Assembly: GCA_003427395.1 (NCBI GenBank)
Contig: BFEA01000266.1
Coordinates: forward strand, 217,495 to 239,925
Source: Chara braunii
Taxonomy: Eukaryota; Streptophyta; Charophyceae; Charales; Characeae
Direction: 5' to 3'
DNA length: 22,431 bases
This document shows, piece by piece, positions 16,361 through 22,431 of the stretch. The notes under the pieces are model-generated. The model searched no databases, was not told where the DNA came from, and saw only the letters and a list, made by a program, of their open reading frames with translations. A program made the position numbers and the translations under genes. How positions within the stretch are numbered: position 1 is the first letter of the stretch; each line of letters starts with the position of its first letter.

Positions 16361-16876
16361 GCTGGCTTTTATAGCCAGCGTAAGACTATGGGCAACACCT
16401 TTCCCCACAATCAAAAATTTAAAACTGGTCGGGACCCTTGATCTAAGCCCACTATCAAGGGTCACAAACCTTGATGTTTCCCTAGGGGAACCAAGGTCTG
16501 TCAATCCGACAAGCATATGGCCTTTTTCCCAGGATGAATACTTCAGGAAATGGCTATAACCAGCCAAATGTTGCAGCCCGTTCAAAAATCGAACAGGCAA
16601 AGCACACTCACTCACACACACGCTTACACACTGAGTCGCGGCTAGTCACTACCTCAGCCACATACGTGGCCGTTTTCTTGTTTTCCCTCTCTTTGAAATT
16701 TTTTTGTGTTCTCTACCTGATGACCCCTCGTTTTCCTGGTGAGGGGGGAATCTCGTCGTTTAAAAACGAACGAACGTTTTTTTCCTCCCTCTCTCTTGTC
16801 ATTTCACAGAGTCGAATTAGAGTCAAGCTCAACGGGGTCTTCCTTCCCCTCTACAGCATGCCCGAACGTAGTTCGG
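16361..16876. repeat. Second cluster of short hairpins
   Basis: Stems in order: GCTGGCT/AGCCAGC with loop TTTAT (16361-16379), GACCCTTGAT/ATCAAGGGTC (16433-16463, 10 bp), ACCTTG/CAAGGT enclosing GTTTCC/GGGAAC-type pairing (16468-16497), a GTTC/GAAC foldback of the CCGTTCG family (about 16571-16600), GCCAC/GTGGC (16657-16670), CCCCTC/GAGGGG (16724-16746), AAAACG/CGTTTT (16763-16780) and CCGAAC-GTA-GTTCGG (16862-16876). As in the 10-12 kb cluster, arm sequences are unrelated to each other. The plus frames of 137 and 78 codons crossing here (16534-16975) are not convincing. Confidence 0.65.
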
Positions 16877-17036
16877 TCTGGGTGCCAAATGCGGGCGCCT
16901 CTTCAAATAGTTGCTGCTCGTTCCAAAACGAAGGGGCTCAACCGTAGTGACACGTACCAGAGCGGGCGGATATAACGTTGTTTTACTTTTTGTGTGATTT
17001 TTTTGTTTTTTTTTTCCTTTTAATTGTACTGCTCTA

Positions 17037-17315
17037 GCCCGTTCGTCTAAACTAACGGGCGCCCAAGCAGTTCGGAAGAATGAAAAGAGCGGGGGGAAGT
17101 CTAAAAAGAAAACGAAAAAATCTAAAACAAAATTTAGAAAAAGAAAAGTAAAAAAAATCTTAAAAATAAAAAACTTACCTTTGGTGCTGCCCCATGAAAA
17201 CGGGCAATACGTTGTCTCTTTAGGATAGGTGCCCTGCCACTTCAGTATTTGCTATCTGGCTGTTTAGTTTTCGTGAGTTTTTTTTTTTTCCATTTTTCGT
17301 TGGCTTATGCCAACG
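17037..17315 (-). repeat. Hairpin/splice-donor module, copy B
   Basis: Read on the minus strand: hairpin CGTTGGC-loop-GCCAACG (17298-17315), a poly-A-like run, an exon-like stretch aligning with copy A (CAGATAGCAAA against CAGATGGCGAAA, so A's ATG is ATA here), a GCCCG(TTTTCAT)GGGGC foldback (17190-17206), the donor AAAG|GTAAGT (17175-17181 on plus), a T-rich tract of about 75 bases ending TTTTTAG, and the hairpin GCCCGTT/AACGGGC (17037-17060). The shared order and spacing with copy A (286 against 279 bp) support homology. The frame is broken in B, so this copy does not encode the copy-A peptide. Confidence 0.55.
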
Positions 17316-17321
17316 GTCATG

Positions 17322-17355
17322 TCACCTACGCAGTTACGTCAGACCACGTAGGTGA
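17322..17355. repeat. 9-bp perfect hairpin
   Basis: TCACCTACG (17322-17330) faces CGTAGGTGA (17347-17355) around a 16-base loop. It sits directly beyond the end hairpin of module B. Confidence 0.8.
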
Positions 17356-18452
17356 TAAAATATCGGTTCTTACTTACGGTGATCTTTCGTTCCATATTTT
17401 AGCGAAACATTAATTATCATTCTGTTCATTTGATCGGTTGGGGAACCATACCCCTGATGTTAATTGTCTCAGAGGGTCTTGTTGGATAATCGTGGCGTTC
17501 ATATTCCCAACTATCAATGAGTCTTCTGTTTAGTTTCAGAAGTGTTGCAGGTAGTTAGCCAAATAGCCTTGCGCCGAATCCAAGGAATCGTAATAAGGAA
17601 AATAAATCTTACTATACTAACGCTAATGTGCGCCTTTCAACCAACTGTCAGGTTCTTGTCATGGGAGGAGCCGAAATTCGTTTCTAACTACCCACTCATG
17701 TTCAACTGCTCACGGGTTCAAGCAAGTTTGGGCTGAAAGCGAGGTGAAATAGCGGGGTCCACCTCGAACCCCACTAAAAGGAGTTGGCCCAGAGGCAAGA
17801 TAAATTCGATTCTTGTATCCACAACTTAGACCATCCACACCTGAACGTACTGGTATAGGCCTTACTTCAGGTTAAAGAAGAGTACACTCGTTATAAGTAG
17901 AGGGTCGTGTTCAACCTAGCCAGTGTACCGAGCCTAAATCTTGTTCGAAGTAAAATCAAGCGACGTTATATGTCGTGGCACCGTTATGGTAAGCAAACGT
18001 GTTCTTTTGGTTGCCCCGACCGCATGGCTAGGGCCTATACTAATTTTTGACCCAGATTTGAGCCTACGACGGATCAGACCACCGATTTTTTTCGTACACC
18101 AATGAGCTCGACGTCTGTGGACTCGAGCTGATTAATTGACTAATCCTGAATAAGTGACGTCGTACTCTGTGGGACTTCCACCACTCGACTAACCTTCCAT
18201 CCCTTTTGTGGTAGGAGGTTACGACTACTTTACGTGCGTTACGACGGCGTGGACAACCATTTATCAAACCCATTTCGTCTTATATGCCTCGCCTGTATCG
18301 GTTGAGGGTCCGTCCAAGATAACCCGCTACGACACTCAACTTTAAGTCTTCTTTAGTCTAAACCGGCTCTGTTAAAACGCTTGTCACGTCACTGTGTCTA
18401 TTGTAATAACATCGACAAATACCCTTAGCTCGGACATCGCTGCATCAGCCTG
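17356..18452. other. Unassigned DNA, no credible gene
   Basis: Small foldbacks include CGAGGTG/CACCTCG near 17740-17767 and AGCTCGA/TCGAGCT near 18104-18128. GAGTTGGCCCAGAG at about 17780 echoes GAGTTGGCCCAGG at about 12115. A 69-codon minus frame (18064-18273) is basic but unrecognised. Confidence 0.35.
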
Positions 18453-18818
18453 TTGGAGTTCATGCGCTGTGCAGAGCCCTCGACAGAGATTGCAGCAAAT
18501 TCCACGTCCTCCATGAAGAAGCACCCTCACACACATTGGAGTACCCATAGACTGATGTCCACTTTGGAGATGGCAGTATCCGCAAGGCAAAGCCACAAGA
18601 AACAGCTCCTGGCAAAGCAAAATTGCGTCGTCCAGCACACACACACATGCTGGAGTACACACAGGCCTATGTCCACTTCGGAGGTTGTGCCAATTATCGA
18701 CGCTGAGAGGAGCCGCACTTCACCGATCAAAAGTGAAATTTCAAACCCCGACGTGCACGTGATTGCATCTCACCCCTGCCCCAGACCGGACTTTCGAGTG
18801 CCAAACACCAGACCATAG
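18453..18818 (+). other. Open frame (121 codons) with an internal 114-bp repeat
   Basis: TGGAGTAC and ATGTCCACT both recur 114 bp apart (18537/18651 and 18555/18669). As 114 is 38 codons the repeat is in register with the frame, giving KHPHTHWSTHRLMSTLE and QHTHTCWSTHRPMSTSE. The opposite strand is also open for 92 codons (18384-18662), rich in Cys and Val. Either could be a small repeat protein, or both could be by-products of a duplicated non-coding block. No domain is recognised and no upstream signal supports a choice. Confidence 0.3.
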
Positions 18819-20140
18819 GCGGACATCTTTTCAACTGGGTGCCAACCAACTGGATCGCATGGTTGCCAACAGGTATCTGCACACAGGGGAGCCAAAGCGT
18901 TTTTGTTTCAAGTGCGACCTTTTCATGGGCGACCTCTAGTGCACATGGAACGACGAGGCAGCGTAGTATAAATCAATCACAATTTTGTGATTAGGGCGCA
19001 CTTGAAACTCGAGAGTTCTCTAGTGGTGTGGAACGAGGCTCTGAGTACTACGAGCACCTCCTGCGGCTTGCCACCAGGGCCCACCACCCTCTACTACAAA
19101 AGAAAAAAAAAAGAAGGAAACAATTCATGATCGTGGCTGGCCACACCACTCCTAAAAGAGAACAATGCAAGTGAATCTTCCCCAAGAATAGGGTGTGACG
19201 CCCAAACCTCACACCCGACGCGACTTCCTGATTGGAGTGTGAGTGGGCTTGGAAGTGCGAAAAGGGGGTGTGCCAAGGATTTTAGGAAAGTGGGGGTGGA
19301 GTCCTAGGTCGGAATTGAGATCTCCCGTGGCAAGCTCCGGGATACGATTGCAGGAGGCTAGGCGTGATCTGAAGTTCTTGCTCCGGGGGACATAGCTACC
19401 ACCTCCATTGGTTCCGTCGTCCGGGTCGGGGTCGTATCTTGTGCACTATCGGGACGCTATGTGTATCCTGTTGCTTCGTCACCTGGCGATATCAAACGTT
19501 GCATGTCTTTGAATCCGATGCGGCTGGCCTCAATCGAAGACTGTGCGCCCGTCGTTCTTCCTCCGAACGAGTTCGTCGGATGAAGTCGGAGGCTCGGTAC
19601 TCGTGGTCCTGCAGACACTTTGAGCATGGTAGTTGGGGCCCGTAAAGCTGTAAGGAGCGATTGCGAGCCAGGAAATGATGGCTAGGGAGTGGTAGGGTAG
19701 GATGCAGTGATAGGGAGGGAATTCGGTCCCTAAGATAGCGATTTCGGACCCTGTGAGGAGGTGACACGTGTATGGGCTAGAGTAGCTGGGGAGATAGGGG
19801 TTACGTCTCAAGGTCTGGTCGAGGTCCCACTCGTAAAATACGGTCGTTCCCCGTCAAGTAGGGAAATTTCGGAGGTTCTGCCCAGGGTCGTGCAGGCAAA
19901 CAAGAGTCCTCCCAATATTCCCGGAATTCCCGATCCCTCAAACACTTGCGGTCAGTGACACAAAAGGGAACGTCGAAATTCATGCTGCAAGTTGGGGTGG
20001 AAAACCAGCCATTCGGGAAATCAGCCGAGTTCCGGTTTTGCAGACGTGAGTGTAGGCAGCAATCGTCTTTGGTCTAGCCTACACGTGTGTGAGCGGGACT
20101 TGTCCTTCGATCAGTTGGGTGAAAGCCAACGGTTCTCAAG
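18819..20140. other. Unassigned DNA, no credible gene
   Basis: Open frames of 60-93 codons on both strands overlap between 19439 and 19983, and none resembles a known family. There are no tandem repeats or long foldbacks comparable to the 10-12 kb region. An A/G-rich run lies at 19095-19120. Confidence 0.35.
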
Positions 20141-20520
20141 ATGGATCGTCCTATAGTGAGATGGCCATCTAATCGTCTAGCATGCTTACCTAATTTATAC
20201 ATAGACAAAATCACACCTATCATCAATGCATCTAGCTTACATACAAACAGAAGGAATCGAGGATCCTTATGCAACAATTCTTTGGCCAATCAGTTCAGAG
20301 ATCACACAAGGCTCGATTGTCGAGAACCAATCAATCAGATTTGCCGATTCAAAAAGACGGAGACGGGGACTGGGGAAAAACAATCCATATGCCAATCTCG
20401 GAAGAAAGGAAGCAAGGAAAACGAACATCCGAGATGCCGATAAAAAAGAAGGACAAGGTGACTGGCGCTGAATACCGAAATTGCTCAGAAGGATGAAAGA
20501 GAAACATCGCCACAACACAT
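20141..20520 (+). other. Overlapping short open frames before the second (TC)n tract
   Basis: Frames of 100 (20141-20443), 81 (20226-20471) and 75 codons (20269-20496) overlap on the plus strand. The 81-codon frame has a mixed N-terminal half and a Lys/Arg-rich C-terminal half (KRRRRGLGKNNPYANLGRKE) and is the most protein-like of the three, but I recognise no domain. Purine-rich composition of the region explains much of the basic character. Confidence 0.2.
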
Positions 20521-20523
20521 CTC

Positions 20524-20524
<1 letters not shown>

Positions 20525-20580
<56 letters not shown>
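20525..20580 (+). repeat. (TC)n microsatellite, about 56 bp
   Basis: A pure CT run, followed by TGTCTCTCTT. The Arg/Glu-alternating minus-strand frames across it are artefacts of the repeat. Confidence 0.95.
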
Positions 20581-20589
<9 letters not shown>

Positions 20590-21360
20590 TTTCACAATAT
20601 CCCGATACGGTAGCTCGTCGCCTCGCACCCACACAGAGTTGTCACCCCGCTTAGTCCAAACATGCCAGCCAGGTTTGCTCGTGTGCCACAGTCCGTCGCG
20701 GCCCCATGTCAACGCCGCATGCTCGATACCATCTCGTCGGATCGTCCAACTCTCGACTCACCTTCCAAATCTCGCTCATTAGCTGATCCTCTCGACCTCA
20801 CTAACTCCCAAAATCCTTAGGGAGCGAGCTAATCACGCTTGCGAAATTTATAGCATGCATGCTTGCGCGAGATACCCAGAGTTGTGCCTAAGTGGAAAAA
20901 GAAGGAGGAGGAAGGAAGTGCCTACGTCTGCATGGCCAGGCTGAGGCGTGGGGGACGTAGCCTCACTCCACACATTGATCTAGTCACGTAAGCGTTCAGG
21001 ACATAGGGCAGAGGAAGAAGTACGCGCGCACAGGGACGTCACAAAAGATATCAAGAACAGGAGGATTACAGTTGCAATGATGCCTGCCAAAACAAAAGTT
21101 ACAGTTACACGCAAGGATTAAGGCGCGAAAAAGTCATAACACAGATCCTGACGCGGCGAAGCGCGCGCAAGCAAGAAGCGTCCTGCAACAAAAATTGAGA
21201 TGCGCCTAAATTCCTAATCTAAATCCTAATTGCAAAAAGAAATTTCGAACGAAGCAAATTCCGAGAGCCCACGAAGGCTCGACCTAAGTTGAAAATTCAA
21301 AAAGATTTTCCTGTGCAATGACCACGCCAAAATTCCTATTTCCCACAGCAGAACAAGAAA
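20590..21360. other. Unassigned DNA
   Basis: No open frame worth noting, no tandem repeat and no tRNA were seen. Confidence 0.4.
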
Positions 21361-22150
21361 AAGCTATGGGGTTGCGAATGGGGTGTTTGGGGTCGGAACC
21401 ACTGTGTGTGACCAGCCGTGTGCACATTTTTTTAGGAGTTTTACGGTTTTGGTACCCAGTGTGAGCGTGCCCTGAGCACGGCCTGAGCTAGCCTCTTGGG
21501 TGAAAGCAAAGCAAAACCAACAAGCCCAGGACATACTCACACTAGCACGTATTTCTGCAAATTTTACGTACGTGAATTTGCGTTTATATGGCACCTGCAG
21601 GTCACAATGCTCAACCTTTTGTTGCCCGAAGCAGAAAGGACAGGGTCGCGACCTCGCCTTGAGATGCGAAAATGCGTTGTGTGCAGTCAGACTGCACAAT
21701 GCACTTTTTTCTTTTTTTTTTCGCTTCCAGAAAGCAGTAGAGGAAAAAGAAATGCGATTTTGCGGGGACCTCTGCAGGTCCTGGAGGTCCCCACAAAATA
21801 TGGAAGTCCAGGGACCATGTCCCACTTCTCGAGGTTTTGTTCTGGTTTCGAATATACATGGCTCCTTGCCATCCGATCTGAAAATCTCACGGCCCTAGTG
21901 TGACCACGTTGGAAAATACACGGAACGTAAACAAAACCCCCGCTAGTGGGACACGGCCCCAGGGCTGTCCAGGCCGCTGACATGCACTTGCCCTTATGTG
22001 TGAAAACTCAAAAAACGTGTCTGGTGTGACCCGGAAAACCACATAAAATTTGTGATTTTGCAAAAATATGTGGTAGTGTGAGTTGGTGCACCAATGAACT
22101 GTCGAATTACAGACAGTGTTCGATACCTGATGAATATTTTTATTTACAGA
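21361..22150. other. Non-coding stretch with foldbacks
   Basis: TGTGCAGT-CAG-ACTGCACA (21680-21698) and GGGGACCTC/GAGGTCCCC (21764-21792, 9 bp) are clear hairpins. CGTGC/GCACG lies near 21466-21480. Plus frames of 135 and 132 codons and minus frames of 153, 98 and 82 codons all overlap between 21364 and 21983. So many overlapping frames on both strands, none recognised, suggests chance. Confidence 0.35.
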
Positions 22151-22159
22151 AAACTACGG

Positions 22160-22308
22160 CGCAGTCAGGGTTACAGTTTGTAATTGCATTCGAAACTGCG
22201 TTTTAGCAGTTTAGTCAGGGCCCGAGTTTCAATTGCAGTTTAGTCAGGGCCCTAGTTTGTAATTGCATTTGAGACTTTGGCTTGCTTTTTCTAGCAGTTT
22301 AGTCAGGC
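22160..22308 (+). repeat. Short irregular tandem repeat (GCAGTTTAGTCAGG)
   Basis: GCAGTTTAGTCAGG occurs at 22206, 22235 and 22294, with a shortened GCAGTCAGG at 22161. Between them AGTTTGTAATTGCATT occurs at 22175 and 22254. Spacing is irregular (29-59 bp), so this looks like a decayed satellite or two interleaved repeats. It is followed to the window end by T-rich low-complexity sequence. Confidence 0.75.
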
Positions 22309-22431
22309 ACATGGCCGTTTCTTTCTTTCCTGTGTCTTTTTTTTTTTTATTATTTTTTTTAATTATTTTATCCTTTTTTTTTGTCTTTTTTTTCGGTCGC
22401 TCGCAGCGGTCCGTTTCTTTCTTTTTCATTT

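Noticed and set aside
16711-16755. A second hammerhead: CTGATGA followed by a CCCCTC/GAGGGG stem and GGAAT
   Set aside because: The sequence after stem II is GGAAT rather than GAAA, the first stem II pair is reversed, and no stem III partner with a GUH site is found upstream.
20485-20712. Arg/Glu-rich minus-strand proteins at the second (TC)n tract
   Set aside because: Translation of the microsatellite.
22126-22160. CTGATGA ... GAAA at the right end
   Set aside because: The bases between cannot form a stem II and no stem III partner exists.

Overview
The window looks like nuclear DNA from a large, repeat-rich eukaryotic genome. I see no bacterial-style gene packing, no ribosome binding sites and no operons. 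The longest open frame is 229 codons and looks fortuitous. There are long (TC)n microsatellites, poly-T and A-rich tracts, a tRNA-derived SINE, a retrotransposon Gag fragment, several tandem arrays and assembly gaps. A land plant or streptophyte alga is my best guess, from the open-stem-III hammerhead ribozyme, the Gag-type zinc knuckle and the LTR-like texture. That is inference; nothing here names the species. I could not recognise any complete host gene.

Layout. 1-2.25 kb: two consecutive tandem families, six units of about 123 bp (590-1290) and eight hairpins sharing a 20-base loop (1545-2246). 2.25-7.4 kb: mostly unassigned DNA with a possible tRNA-Lys-type primer binding site (4005-4022), short intron-like pieces and a 178-bp duplication. 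7.5-7.76 kb: another tandem hairpin array. 8.4-8.84 kb, minus strand: a Gag-like fragment with a CX2CX4HX4C knuckle. 9.19-9.72 kb: a 54-bp (18-codon) minisatellite. 10.0-12.1 kb: a very dense cluster of short hairpins, containing a (TC)n tract, a hammerhead ribozyme (11407-11459), two copies of a module with a splice-donor-like sequence, and a minus-strand SINE whose head resembles tRNA-Lys(CUU). 12.14-12.5 kb: a 25-bp hairpin satellite with a 140-base gap. 13.9-14.6 kb: a 352-bp tandem duplication. 16.36-17.36 kb: a second hairpin cluster with a third copy of the module. 18.45-18.82 kb: an open frame with an internal 114-bp repeat. 20.5 kb: a second (TC)n tract. 22.16-22.31 kb: a short repeat family.

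The main theme is self-complementarity. Several unrelated repeat families here fold back on themselves, and in some of them different units carry different but still complementary arms around a shared loop. The clearest case is 1545-2246: two neighbouring units have an identical 25-bp spacer and the same loop, but entirely different complementary arms (ACCAGG/CCTGGT and CTGAG/CTCAG). This could reflect structured RNA under selection, or a mutational process such as template switching that regenerates inverted repeats. The hammerhead is the best-supported functional RNA. It makes a retrozyme-like or other small self-cleaving retroelement a reasonable idea for the 11.0-11.8 kb block, although no second ribozyme or paired LTR was found in this window.
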